Shown here in pieces: positions 16,986-26,373 of a stretch of 64,000 nt of DNA. The stretch is from Rhodospirillales bacterium (lineage in GTDB: Bacteria > Pseudomonadota > Alphaproteobacteria > Rhodospirillales > GLO-3): assembly GCA_003354135.1 (NCBI GenBank), contig PIVK01000012.1:1-64000 (forward strand). Reading direction: 5' to 3'. The notes beneath the pieces were generated by a model that saw nothing but the letters and a program-made list of their open reading frames with translations, made no database searches and was not told the DNA's origin. Numbering within the stretch: the first letter of the stretch is position 1; each line of letters opens with the position of its first letter. The position numbers were made by a program, and so were the translations under genes.

Positions 16986-18505
16986 CTTCCGGCGACCTCC
17001 GTCAAAGCATTCCGAAGGCGGTTGAACACGCCCTCCCAATCCCCCGGCACCCCCTGGCGGAACAGGCGCAGGGTTGGATACCATGGGTTGTCGTCACGGT
17101 TGCTCAGCCACCGCCAGTCGCCGACAAAGGGAAGAGCTACCCAGACCGGACAGCCCATGGCCCCGGCGAGATGGGCCACCGCCGTATCCGCGGTAATCAC
17201 CAGATCCAGTTGCGCGATCACGCTGGCGGTATCGGCGAAGTCCTGAATCCGCCCCGCCAGATCGACGATCAGCGCCTCGCATGCCTGGTCCCTCAAGTGG
17301 GCGGCTGTCGGGCCTTTCTGCAAACTATAGAAGGTGATGCCGCCGATTCCTGTCAGATCGACGAAGTGTTGGAGATTGATAGACCGGTTCCGGTCGTTGG
17401 TATGGGTCGGCTTGCCGGCCCAGGCGATTCCAACCTTGAGGTGGCCCAGCGGCGCCGGCAGGTGAAGACTGTGGACCTCGGGCGCCGTAAGGTATGGCAC
17501 GTCGGCGGGGATAGTCTCCAGAGTGGTGCCGAAGATCTGCATCAGGCTCAACATGGGAATGTGGACGTCGACGTCGGGAATGGGGGTTCCGGCGACGGTT
17601 ACGCAGTCTACGTCGGGAATCATGGCGAACAGCCGGGCCAATTCCGCCTGGCATTCGACGACCACCTGCGCCCCCCTGGCCTTGAGCAGGGGAACGTAGC
17701 GCACGAAATTGATCATATCGCCGAAGCCCTGTTCCTGGTGGACAAGGATGGTCCGCCCCTCGATGTCCGACCCGTCCCAGCGTGGAACCGGGAACTCCCG
17801 CGGCGGGCTGCGCTCCAGGCGCCAACGCCACTCGTACTCCTCAAATCCCTTCTCGAAATCCCCGAGGCGGAGGTACATGAGCGCCCGGTCCCAGCGGCCG
17901 TCGATATAGTCCGGGTTCATCTCCACGACCCGCTCGAAGTACGACAGAGCTTCGTTCTCCTCGCCCAAGTCGCGAAAGACGAGGCCGAAATTGTACAGCG
18001 CTTCCACCGAATCCGGGGCCAATTCGACCGCCTTGCGGTGGACCTCCCGGGCCTCATGCAGACGTCCTGCCCCGCGGAGCGCGTTGCCCATGTTGGACAG
18101 GGCTCCCGGATTGTCGGGGCGCTGGACCAGGGACCGGCGATAAGCGGCTACGGCGGCGGCGAACTTCCCCTGCGCCCTGAGCGCGACACCGAGATTGTTG
18201 TAGGCGTCGGCGAGTCCGGGATTGAGCGCCAGGGTCCGGCCGTAGCCACGGACCGCTTCCTCGAGATTGCCTTCGCGGTGCCGTTCGATCGCGAAGGCGA
18301 AGATACGGGATGCCTCCTTCTCGCGCAGGCTCGCGGGAAGGTCTTCCCCTTGGTGCAACGGTGGAAGATTCGGTTTTCTTTTGGATTCGTGAGGCTTGGC
18401 CTTCGCTATCTTTACTTTTGGCGCGCCGAGCGCGATCGTCGGCTTGGTCGATCCGTTCGACCTGCCGGACAGTGTTTCCTGTCCCTTGTCTTCGTCTTCT
18501 CCCAT
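16958..18505 (-). CDS. TPR protein with GT9-like glycosyltransferase domain
   Basis: The 515-aa product has a basic disordered N terminus (about 1-60), then at least four TPR units (about 65-225; for example ADAYNNLGVALRAQGKFAAAVAAY and GALSNMGNALRGAGRLHEA). A C-terminal domain (about 245-500) follows with HQEQGFGDMINFVRYVPLL, KVGIAWAGKP and DLVITADTAVAHLAGAMGCPVWVALP, a pattern shared with heptosyltransferase-like (GT9) folds. The substrate cannot be told. It is the last gene of a leftward operon, 11 bp after the GH65 gene, which suggests a link with glycan or disaccharide metabolism. The long N-terminal repeat arrays of some relatives are absent. Confidence 0.82.
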   Translation of the reverse strand: MGEDEDKGQETLSGRSNGSTKPTIALGAPKVKIAKAKPHESKRKPNLPPLHQGEDLPASLREKEASRIFAFAIERHREGNLEEAVRGYGRTLALNPGLADAYNNLGVALRAQGKFAAAVAAYRRSLVQRPDNPGALSNMGNALRGAGRLHEAREVHRKAVELAPDSVEALYNFGLVFRDLGEENEALSYFERVVEMNPDYIDGRWDRALMYLRLGDFEKGFEEYEWRWRLERSPPREFPVPRWDGSDIEGRTILVHQEQGFGDMINFVRYVPLLKARGAQVVVECQAELARLFAMIPDVDCVTVAGTPIPDVDVHIPMLSLMQIFGTTLETIPADVPYLTAPEVHSLHLPAPLGHLKVGIAWAGKPTHTNDRNRSINLQHFVDLTGIGGITFYSLQKGPTAAHLRDQACEALIVDLAGRIQDFADTASVIAQLDLVITADTAVAHLAGAMGCPVWVALPFVGDWRWLSNRDDNPWYPTLRLFRQGVPGDWEGVFNRLRNALTEVAGSKQPGGGSR

Positions 18506-18516
18506 GTCTGAATCCT

Positions 18517-20910
18517 CTACAGCGGGAACTCGCGGCGGTAGCCAGACTTGAGGTAATAGACCTTGTCTCGGACTCCGATCCGTACCATGTCTGGCCCACC
18601 CGGACGCGGCGAGATGATGAGTTTGTCATCCGTCAGCCGGACGTCCAACCACATGCCCCGGTAGCGCATGTTGAAGCTCAATCCGTTCAACTTCTGCGGC
18701 AGCAGTGGATCGAAGAACAGCACTCCATCCCGGATCTCGACTCCCATGTACCCGCGCTGCACCAGGTCCACGGTTCCCGCCATAGCGCCCAGGTGAATGC
18801 CTTCCTTGGTGGTGCCCCCCTGAATGTCGTAGATGTCGCTTTCCAGAGCTTGGCAGAACATCTGCCACGACTTGTCACGATCGTAGCGCGCCGATATGGC
18901 GGCATGAACGATGTTGCTCAGCGTCGAGCCGTGCGAGGTGCGGGCCTCATAATATTCGATGTTCCGTCCGATCATATCCTCGTCGAGGGGGTAGCCCAGG
19001 TTGGCGAAGATGTTCCGCAGCCCCTCGTGGGAGAACAGGTAAAACAGCATCAGAGTGTCGGCCTGTTTGGACAGCTTGTAGTTGTTGGCCGAGTCGCCTT
19101 CGGCTTCCAGGATGCGGTCGAGGCGGTGGATATCACCGTACTTTTCGCAATAGCCGTCCCAATCCAGTTCCTTCAGGTCCTCGTAGCCTTCGAACTGGCT
19201 GATGATGCCGTCCCCATGGAACGGTATGAACATCTTGTGGCTCATGTCGGCCCAGAGCGAGATTTCCTCATCGGTCAGCTGCAGGGTTTCCCGCAGTTCC
19301 TGGCGCCGGTAGTCCAGGAGTTCGTCCAGAGCCTGCAGAGCCACGCCCATGATCCATGACACCATGACGTTGGTATAGGCGTTGTTCTTCAGGCCGACTT
19401 CCGTGGTCCCGGGATATTCCTCGTGAAACTCGTCGGGTCCCATGACGCCGTGGACCTCGTAACGGTCACGGTCGGGATTATAGTGGCCGATGGACGCCCA
19501 GAAACGGGCGATCTCGAGCAGCATTTCGGTCCCGTAGATCGACATGAAGCCCCGGTTGCCCGTGGTCTCGTAGTATTGCCAAACGTTGAAGGCGATGGCC
19601 GCACTGACATGGCGCTGGTTGTGGCTTTTGTCCGGCAGCCAGTGTCCCGATGTGGGGTTCAGGTGCATGGTCTGGGTTTCCTCGCGCCCGTTGGCGCCGG
19701 ACTGCCAGGGAAACATAGCTCCCCTGTACCCATGTTCCTGCGCCAGCATCCGCGCCTCGTCCAGGCGGCGATAGCGGTAGAGCAGAAGCGAATGGGTGAT
19801 CTCCGGCACCCGGAAGTTGAGGAACGGGAAGATGTAAAGCTCGTCCCAAAAGATGTGGCCGCGGTAGGCCTCGCCGTGCAGCCCGCGCGCCGGCACGCCG
19901 ACGTCCAGGTCCACCGTGTTGCGCGAGACCGACTGCAGCAGATGGAAGATATGGACGCGGAGGATAAGCTGGGTCCGCACCTCCTGCTCCAACTCGATGT
20001 CGGAGCGGCGCCATAACTGTTCCCAGCGCAGGATGTGTCCACGCAGCATCTCGGAGAAGGTTCCGGCCCGGGTAATGGCGGTGCGGGCGTCGATGGCGGC
20101 TTCATAGATGCCGCGGTCACGAGACGTATAAAACGACACCGCTTTTTCGATGCGCAACGGCACGCTTTCCTTAACGGTGAAGGTAAGATCCTGGTAGATG
20201 TAGCACTCTTCCTGGTGGGTTGTGCGTTCGACCTCAACCTCGTCGCCGTTTCGGAAGACACGAGTGCGCGCCCCCTCGGCCACCTGGATCCGCGATCCGT
20301 TGGTCTGCACCTCAATCACGATCCCGTCCTCACCAACGGTCCCCATGCTAAGGGGCTCCAGGTGCTGGGGCTCCAGATCGCGGTAGCGCTTGACGCCCAG
20401 GTTCGAAACCCGGCCGTCGAGTGCCGAGCGGACCTCCATCTTCCCTGTCCAGTTCTTGGCCATCATGGTCCATTCGATGCCCGCCAGATGCGGCTTGTCC
20501 ATATTGACCATGCGCCGACTGACGAACGAGGTCTCGCGCCCCTCGGCATCCTTGAAGCGGATCGTACGCCGCAGAATTCCACTCTCGACATTGAGCTCTT
20601 GGCGGTAGTGCTGGACCTCCACCTTGTCCAGGTCGAACCAGGGGCCGCCTTCTATGCGGAAGGTCATCAACAGCCAGTTGGGCATGTTGACCAAGTCCTC
20701 GTTCTCGACCGGGCGGCCGGAAATCTCCGTCACCCGCCGGTTGTAGCCGCCGGATAGGTAGGTGCCCGGATAATGGACGTCACCACCTCCCGTCGTCCAT
20801 TCCGCGGCGCCGCGGGTACAGAAGTAGCCGTTTCCGAGTGCACATAGGGATTCGCGGAGCGGTTCCTCCGCAGGATTGAAGTCGTCGTAAGTCAGCGTCC
20901 AGTTGGGCAT
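18517..20910 (-). CDS. Glycoside hydrolase family 65 protein (trehalose/kojibiose/maltose phosphorylase type)
   Basis: The 797-aa length and motifs fit GH65: an N-terminal beta-sandwich, an (alpha/alpha)6 barrel with GHIFWDELYIFPFLNFR, catalytic Glu in MGPDEFHEEYPG, YRYRRLDEARMLA, and a C-terminal jelly roll. Most GH65 enzymes split an alpha-glucoside with phosphate into beta-glucose 1-phosphate and glucose. The operon partners support phosphorolysis: pgmB would convert beta-glucose 1-phosphate to glucose 6-phosphate, and otsB makes trehalose from its phosphate. Specificity (trehalose versus kojibiose, maltose or a phosphorylated sugar) cannot be read from the sequence. The gene starts 19 bp after otsB. 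Confidence 0.9.
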   Translation of the reverse strand: MPNWTLTYDDFNPAEEPLRESLCALGNGYFCTRGAAEWTTGGGDVHYPGTYLSGGYNRRVTEISGRPVENEDLVNMPNWLLMTFRIEGGPWFDLDKVEVQHYRQELNVESGILRRTIRFKDAEGRETSFVSRRMVNMDKPHLAGIEWTMMAKNWTGKMEVRSALDGRVSNLGVKRYRDLEPQHLEPLSMGTVGEDGIVIEVQTNGSRIQVAEGARTRVFRNGDEVEVERTTHQEECYIYQDLTFTVKESVPLRIEKAVSFYTSRDRGIYEAAIDARTAITRAGTFSEMLRGHILRWEQLWRRSDIELEQEVRTQLILRVHIFHLLQSVSRNTVDLDVGVPARGLHGEAYRGHIFWDELYIFPFLNFRVPEITHSLLLYRYRRLDEARMLAQEHGYRGAMFPWQSGANGREETQTMHLNPTSGHWLPDKSHNQRHVSAAIAFNVWQYYETTGNRGFMSIYGTEMLLEIARFWASIGHYNPDRDRYEVHGVMGPDEFHEEYPGTTEVGLKNNAYTNVMVSWIMGVALQALDELLDYRRQELRETLQLTDEEISLWADMSHKMFIPFHGDGIISQFEGYEDLKELDWDGYCEKYGDIHRLDRILEAEGDSANNYKLSKQADTLMLFYLFSHEGLRNIFANLGYPLDEDMIGRNIEYYEARTSHGSTLSNIVHAAISARYDRDKSWQMFCQALESDIYDIQGGTTKEGIHLGAMAGTVDLVQRGYMGVEIRDGVLFFDPLLPQKLNGLSFNMRYRGMWLDVRLTDDKLIISPRPGGPDMVRIGVRDKVYYLKSGYRREFPL

Positions 20911-20929
20911 CGCCCTTCTATCCCTTCTC

Positions 20930-21742
20930 TCAGCGTGCGAGCGAATCGAGGAACCGCCCTACTTCGTCCTGGTCCTTACAGATGTAATCGGCCGCCGTGC
21001 TGCGCTCCCCCACCTCCGGGTCCGCCAGGTCGCCGACAAAGATGTTGATGCCGCGCCCGCTTAGGGCCTCGAAGGCGTGTTCGTCGGTGACGTCGTCGCC
21101 CACGTACATGGGCACCACATCGTCCGTATCGAGTCCCAACGCGTTCAGCAGATAGAGCACCGCTTTACCCTTGTCCCAGTCGATCTTGGGCTGGATCTCC
21201 CAGACCATCTTGCCGGGCGTCACCTTGAGGCTGTTCGGGTTGGCCGCCAGGATCTCGTCGACCACGTCTTTCACCTTGTGCTTCTGGTCTTCGGCCACCA
21301 GACGGTAGTGGGCGGCAACGGAGGCCTTCTTGGGTTCGATCAGCGCCCCCCCAATGGGATCCATGATCTCGTGCAGCCGCGTGATGACGTCTTGGAGCAA
21401 GCCGGCGAACTCGGCTCCCTGCTCTTTCTGGATAGCGCGACCGTCGGGGCTGGCGATGTCGAAGCCGTGGGAACCGGCGAAGATCAAATTGTCGATGCCA
21501 ACCAGATTCTCCACGTCCGGCCGGTCGCGCCCCGAGACGATGCATACCGAGCAACGGTCCGCCAGATTGCGGATGACGGTTCGCATGCCGTCGGCCATGA
21601 CGGCCAGTTCGGGCCGCGCGACGATCGGCGTCAGCGTCCCGTCGTAGTCGAGGAAGACGGCCAGTCGCTTTCCGGCCATGCGGGCGTTCAGGTCGCCGCT
21701 GCTTTCCAGGGCCGGCGGCAGGTCGCCGATGTGTTTCGTCAT
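20930..21742 (-). CDS. otsB: Trehalose-6-phosphate phosphatase
   Basis: This is a HAD-type phosphatase of the OtsB family (270 aa). Motif I FLDYDGTLTPI (nucleophile and acid/base Asp), motif II IVSGRDRPDV, SHGFD, the GKMVWEIQPK segment before the Lys motif, and motif IV GDDVTDEHAF are all present. It releases phosphate from trehalose 6-phosphate. Its start overlaps the pgmB stop (ATGA), and GH65 follows. No trehalose-6-phosphate synthase (otsA) lies in the window, so the substrate must come from a gene elsewhere. Confidence 0.93.
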   Translation of the reverse strand: MTKHIGDLPPALESSGDLNARMAGKRLAVFLDYDGTLTPIVARPELAVMADGMRTVIRNLADRCSVCIVSGRDRPDVENLVGIDNLIFAGSHGFDIASPDGRAIQKEQGAEFAGLLQDVITRLHEIMDPIGGALIEPKKASVAAHYRLVAEDQKHKVKDVVDEILAANPNSLKVTPGKMVWEIQPKIDWDKGKAVLYLLNALGLDTDDVVPMYVGDDVTDEHAFEALSGRGINIFVGDLADPEVGERSTAADYICKDQDEVGRFLDSLAR

Positions 21743-22536
21743 TCCGTGGCTTCCTCTTTCTCGTCCCTCAGAGGCAGCATCTCCTGCAGATCCTTGACCA
21801 CCACGTCGGCCCCATGCTCGGCCAGGGCTTCGGCATCGTCGGTCCGATCCACGCCGATCACCAGCCCGAAGCCGCCCGCATGGCCCGCCTCGACGCCGGA
21901 AATCGCGTCCTCGACCACCACTGCCTTCTTCGGATCCACGTTGAGCCGTTTCGCCGCTTCGAGAAAGGTGTCGGGCCGAGGCTTGCCGGGGATGTTTTCG
22001 TTCTCGGCGACCACACCGTCAATGCGCAGATCGAACAGATCCGTCAGTCCCGCCTTCTCCAGGATCGCCTCGCAGTTCTTGCTCGACGATACCACTGCGG
22101 TCTTGACCCCCTTGTTCCGGAGCGCCTTGACCAACTCGACCGAGGACGGGAACACCTCGGCTCCCCTCTCGTCCAGGTAGCCGCGGAAGAACTGGTTCTT
22201 ACGATTGCCGAGCCCGCAGCAGGTTTCCATGTCCGGCGGATCCGCCGGCACACCGAAAGGAATGTCGATGCCGCGCGACAGCAGGAAGCTCTGCACCCCC
22301 TCGTAGCGGGGTTTGCCATCCACGTATTGACGGTAGTCGTCGTCGAGATCGAAAGGCACGAACTCAGCACCCGCCGCATCCGCCCGTTCCCGAAGATAAC
22401 CGTCGAACAGGCGTTTCCAGGCAGCGGCGTGGACGCTGGCGGTCGAGGTGATAACCCCATCCAGGTCAAACAGGACGGCATCGAAGACCCCCGGATCCAG
22501 GGACCTTCCCTTGTCCATCACATCGTCAGCCGTCAT
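21739..22536 (-). CDS. pgmB: Beta-phosphoglucomutase family HAD protein
   Basis: The sequence has the HAD nucleophile motif FDLDGVITSTASVHAAAWK, a cap domain with the EGVQSFLLSRGI loop, the VVSSSKNCEAILEKAG motif II, GKPRPDTFLEAAKRL and VVEDAISGVEAGHAGGFG. These match beta-phosphoglucomutases that interconvert beta-glucose 1-phosphate and glucose 6-phosphate. It is the first gene of the pgmB-otsB-GH65 operon, as expected for a disaccharide phosphorylase pathway. ATG 22536 is preceded by GGAG at good spacing; the longer frame to 22629 adds 31 residues with no support. Confidence 0.9.
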   Translation of the reverse strand: MTADDVMDKGRSLDPGVFDAVLFDLDGVITSTASVHAAAWKRLFDGYLRERADAAGAEFVPFDLDDDYRQYVDGKPRYEGVQSFLLSRGIDIPFGVPADPPDMETCCGLGNRKNQFFRGYLDERGAEVFPSSVELVKALRNKGVKTAVVSSSKNCEAILEKAGLTDLFDLRIDGVVAENENIPGKPRPDTFLEAAKRLNVDPKKAVVVEDAISGVEAGHAGGFGLVIGVDRTDDAEALAEHGADVVVKDLQEMLPLRDEKEEATE

Positions 22537-22773
22537 GGAATACTTCTCCGCGGGAGAGACGCAGGAAACAAAAACGGGACAGCCGACCGGCCCCGCGACA
22601 CGGTATCTTGTCCTTGTTCCGACGGTCACAACCCGGCAAAGGCACAGTTATCCGATCCATTGAATGCATACGACTACGAGAACGTAGGTTAGAGGATTCC
22701 TCCGTCGTATTCAAACGTTTGCCCCGAAACCTCCGATTTCAGATCCTCGGTGACGGGGACGGAGTTCGGGGGT

Positions 22774-23691
22774 ATGGTTGCCGGGCGAACCGTAAAAGAA
22801 TCGGACCGGGCTGGAATGCTCTACGACATGCCTCTCTGGCGCCCTCCGAGCGAGGGAACCAATCTGATCGTTCAAGCGACTCTGGGCTGCAGTTTCAACG
22901 GCTGCACGTTTTGCTCCATGTACAAGACGAAACCCTTCCGCGCCCGGCCTCTGGCCGATATCTTTACCGACATCGAGGATATGGCCGCCGATTGGCCCGA
23001 CGCGCACCGGGTTTTTCTCGCCGACGGTGACGCCCTGGTCCTGCCGGTGGACGACCTGTTGCAGGTTCTGGACAAGCTGCATGGCGCCTTTCCCGACCTC
23101 ACCCGCGTCTCCTGCTACGCCACGCCGATCAACCTATTGCGCAAATCCGTGGGTGACCTGAGGCGGCTGCGGAACCATGGTCTGCGATTGGTTTACGTCG
23201 GCATCGAATCGGGGTCGGGTACGATTCTGAAACGGATTCGCAAGGGCGCGACGCAGAAATCCATGGTCGAGGCCCTGGGCCGGGCCGCCGAGGCCGGACT
23301 CAAGGTTTCCGCCACGGTCGTGTTGGGGCTGGGCGGAAAAGGGGACTGGCGGGAGCACATCGACGGCACGACCGAAGTCGTCAATCGGGTGCCGCCAACC
23401 TACCTGTCGACCCTGCAATTGACTCTCGACCCCACGGTCGCGGGCCGGTTCGCCCAGGCCTACGGGGTTCCTTACACGCCCCAGGACGATGACGGAATTC
23501 TCTTGGAACAAGAACGTCTTCTCGAGACACTGGCACCGCCGACACCGGTCATTTTCCGGTCCAATCACGCCTCGAACTGCCTGGCCCTGGCCGGCACCCT
23601 GCCCAAGGACAAGGAGCGCCTTCTGGCCGAGATCGCGGCGGCCCGAAGTGGAACCTCAGCATTGCGCCCGTCCTTTCTGCGGGGCTTGTAG
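22774..23691 (+). CDS. Radical SAM protein with CX4CX2C cluster motif
   Basis: The 305-aa protein has the iron-sulfur motif GCSFNGCTFCSMYK. The cysteine spacing is CX4CX2C, not the common CX3CX2C, and fits a known subgroup whose members read GCxxNxCTFCxMY. Further radical SAM features are LADGDAL (loop after beta 2), GLRLVYVGIESGSGTILKRIRKG and SATVVLGLGGKG. There is no B12 domain and no extra cluster cysteines. The reaction is unknown. I chose ATG 22774, preceded by GGAG, over GTG 22750. It is transcribed divergently from the pgmB operon. Confidence 0.82.
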   Translation: MVAGRTVKESDRAGMLYDMPLWRPPSEGTNLIVQATLGCSFNGCTFCSMYKTKPFRARPLADIFTDIEDMAADWPDAHRVFLADGDALVLPVDDLLQVLDKLHGAFPDLTRVSCYATPINLLRKSVGDLRRLRNHGLRLVYVGIESGSGTILKRIRKGATQKSMVEALGRAAEAGLKVSATVVLGLGGKGDWREHIDGTTEVVNRVPPTYLSTLQLTLDPTVAGRFAQAYGVPYTPQDDDGILLEQERLLETLAPPTPVIFRSNHASNCLALAGTLPKDKERLLAEIAAARSGTSALRPSFLRGL

Positions 23692-23864
23692 GTCCCGTGA
23701 AGGTAAAAAGGAATTGATGCTCAAAAAAAAGGGCCTGTCGAATACTTAGAAACAACGCTCTACATTTTAGATTCCAAATCACTTACACTTATAACGCTTG
23801 GTTTGGGGAGACCTGAAGCCAACCGTTGATATGGCCGTTCGGCCGCACATCCGGGGAGCGGACC

Positions 23865-26018
23865 ATGTTGAACCTTAAGATCGCTGCAAAACTGCCGATC
23901 ATCATCGTCGCATTGTCCATCCTTACCTCGGTCGCCGTCAGCATCATTTCGTTTGTGGAATCCGAAGCCGCGCTCAAGGCGGAAACCATCAACAAGCTGA
24001 AATCTGTCCGGGAAGCGCGCACGTTTGAACTGCACAATCTGCTTGCGGGCATGGCAACGGACATTACGCTGACGGCCGAGAGTCACATGGGCATCCTGGC
24101 CCTCGAAGAGATCGAGGCGGCCTGGACAAAAATCAAGGACGGCGGAGCCGACCCCACCGCCGTCCTGCAGAAGGCATACATCAAGAAATCCGCCAAGGTC
24201 GCCGGCAAGCCGCCCCTGCCGAAAAAAGGCGCCATCGAGTTCACGTACAACGAGATCCACGCCAAGTACCATGGCTGGTTCCGCGACCTTGGGGTGTCCA
24301 AGGGATATTCCGACGTCTTCCTGATCGACCATGGCGGCAACGTGGTCTACAGCGTCGACAAGAAAGCCGACTTCGCCATCAATCTAGCCGGCGGTAAATG
24401 GAAGGACTCGGGCCTCGCCAAGGTCTGGCGCATGGTCAAGGGCAACTTCAAGCGCGATTATGTGGCTTTTGTCGACTTCGCGCCCTACGGGCCCGGCAAC
24501 GGCACTGTGGCCAGTTTCATAGCGTCCCCCATTTTCGGCCTGGCGGGCGAAAAACACGGCACCCTGATCGTTCAGGTGCCGGTCGAAAAGATCGACGCCA
24601 TCATGAAAAATCCGGCCGGCATGGGCCGATCCGGCGAGTCGTTTGTTGTCGGCAAGGACCTCCTGACGCGCAGCGACATGCGCACCACGGAAGACGTCGA
24701 AACGCTCAAGGCCCGGATCGACCGCCCCGCAGTTCATAAGGCGCTGAACGGTGACGCCGGAATCGTGGCCGGGACCGACTCCCGGGGAAATCCAGTCCTA
24801 ACGGCCTACGGCCCCTTTGAATACCAGGGCGTCGCCTGGGCCATCCTGGCCCGGATCGAGACCGGGGAGGTTGTTTCCCCGATCGTCGAAATGCGCAACA
24901 AGATGATCATTGCCGTGCTCGCCGTCGGGATCATCCTCGCCATCGTTGGCACCGTCTTCGCCAAGGGGATATCGAGGCGCATTGGTGCCATGACGGGCGC
25001 CGTAAATATGCTGGCTGACGGCGACCTGGACGCCGAGGTGCCGGCCCAGGAGCGCGGCGACGAGATCGGCGACATGGCCGCTGCCGTCCAGACGTTCAAG
25101 GACAAGGCCGCCACGGTCAGGCAGAGGGAGGCCGAGGCCGAATCCGCCAAACAGCGCACCGAGCGGGAAAAGCAGGTCCTGATGGACAAGATGGCCGAGG
25201 AGTTCGGAGCCTCGGTCGGCAGCGTGGTCGAGACCGTGTCGACGGTCTCGACAGAGATGCAGTCCTCCGCCGAGAGCCTGTCGGTTACGGCTGAGGAGGC
25301 CCGCACCCGATCGGGTGCGGTGGCGGCGGTGGCCGAACAGGCAAGCACCAACGTGCAGACGGTGGCCTCTGCGTCCGAGGAACTGGCCGACTCGGTCACT
25401 GAAATCAGTCGGCAGGTCGCCCAGTCGACCGAGGTCGCCAGAACAGCGGTCCAGGAGGTGCAGGAAACCAACGCCAAGGTCCTGGGCCTGGCTGAGGCGG
25501 CGGGCAAGATCGGCGAGGTGGTGGAACTGATCACCGGCATCGCCGAACAAACCAACCTGCTGGCCTTGAACGCCACCATCGAGGCGGCCCGGGCCGGCGA
25601 TGCGGGCAAGGGCTTTGCGGTGGTGGCATCGGAGGTCAAGAACCTGGCCAACCAAACCGCCAAGGCCACCGAAGAGATCGGCGCCCAGATCAGCGGCGTG
25701 CAGGCGGCAACCCAAGAGGCCGTCACCGCCATCAAGAGTATCGGCGAGATCATCAACCAGATGAGTGATATCTCGTCCACCATCGCCGCAGCGTTGGAGA
25801 AACAGGGCGTGGTGACGCAGGAGATCGCAAGCAACGTCGAACAGGCGGCGGCCGGCACCCACGAGGTGTCGACCAATATCGGCGGCGTCACCCAGGCCGC
25901 CGGCGAGACGGGTCAAACCGCGGGCCTGATCCTGTCGGCGACCCGGGATCTCTCCGGTCGGTTCGAGCTGCTGCGTGGCGAGGTCGACAAATTCCTGTCC
26001 CGGATCCGCAACGGCTGA
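23865..26018 (+). CDS. Methyl-accepting chemotaxis protein with periplasmic Cache-like sensor
   Basis: The receptor (717 aa) has an N-terminal helix (about 10-32) and a large periplasmic domain containing the Cache-like run [21 protein letters not shown] and [12 protein letters not shown] second helix (about 345-368), a HAMP domain and a full signalling hairpin follow. The hairpin tip is canonical ([37 protein letters not shown], residues about 560-596). It should control CheA. ATG 23865 has GGGAG at 7 bases; the frame also allows TTG 23826. No che genes are nearby. There is no CheR-binding pentapeptide at the C terminus (ends RIRNG). Confidence 0.95.
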   Translation: MLNLKIAAKLPIIIVALSILTSVAVSIISFVESEAALKAETINKLKSVREARTFELHNLLAGMATDITLTAESHMGILALEEIEAAWTKIKDGGADPTAVLQKAYIKKSAKVAGKPPLPKKGAIEFTYNEIHAKYHGWFRDLGVSKGYSDVFLIDHGGNVVYSVDKKADFAINLAGGKWKDSGLAKVWRMVKGNFKRDYVAFVDFAPYGPGNGTVASFIASPIFGLAGEKHGTLIVQVPVEKIDAIMKNPAGMGRSGESFVVGKDLLTRSDMRTTEDVETLKARIDRPAVHKALNGDAGIVAGTDSRGNPVLTAYGPFEYQGVAWAILARIETGEVVSPIVEMRNKMIIAVLAVGIILAIVGTVFAKGISRRIGAMTGAVNMLADGDLDAEVPAQERGDEIGDMAAAVQTFKDKAATVRQREAEAESAKQRTEREKQVLMDKMAEEFGASVGSVVETVSTVSTEMQSSAESLSVTAEEARTRSGAVAAVAEQASTNVQTVASASEELADSVTEISRQVAQSTEVARTAVQEVQETNAKVLGLAEAAGKIGEVVELITGIAEQTNLLALNATIEAARAGDAGKGFAVVASEVKNLANQTAKATEEIGAQISGVQAATQEAVTAIKSIGEIINQMSDISSTIAAALEKQGVVTQEIASNVEQAAAGTHEVSTNIGGVTQAAGETGQTAGLILSATRDLSGRFELLRGEVDKFLSRIRNG

Positions 26019-26037
26019 GCCGGGACCATCGGAGCGA

Positions 26038-26373
26038 TCAGAGAATCTCCAACACCCGCTCCGGTGGGCGCCCGAGCACGGCCTTGGCGCCTTTGACCAC
26101 GATTGGACGCTCAATGGCCCGAGGGTGCGCGGCCAGGGCCTCGATCAGGGCGGCGCCGTCGAGGTCGGCGATGCCCTCTTCCTTGGCCTCCTTCTTGCGG
26201 AGAATATCCCGTGGGGGCAGGCCCAGTTTTTTTAGGATCGCGCGCAGCTCCTCTGCACTGGGTGGAGTCTGAAGGTATTCCACCACCTGCGGCTCGACAC
26301 CGTTGTCTTCCAGAAGTTTCAGGGTTGTGCGCGACTTCGAGCAATGGGGATTGTGATAGATGGTCACGGTCAT
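26038..26373 (-). CDS. arsC: ArsC-family arsenate reductase (glutaredoxin type)
   Basis: The 111-aa thioredoxin-fold protein has the catalytic HNPHCSKSRTTL near the N terminus and the conserved HPRAIERPIVV, with the Arg residues of the family. It would reduce arsenate to arsenite with glutaredoxin. Members of this family without ars neighbours may have other redox roles. Its start overlaps the stop of mscS by four bases (ATGA), so they are cotranscribed; no arsR, arsB or acr3 is present. Confidence 0.87.
   Translation of the reverse strand: MTVTIYHNPHCSKSRTTLKLLEDNGVEPQVVEYLQTPPSAEELRAILKKLGLPPRDILRKKEAKEEGIADLDGAALIEALAAHPRAIERPIVVKGAKAVLGRPPERVLEIL

Noticed and set aside
24798-26114. 438-codon antisense frame under the chemoreceptor gene
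   Set aside because: It is a shadow of the GC-rich, repetitive chemoreceptor coding strand; the composition is His/Gly/Leu-rich with no homology pattern.
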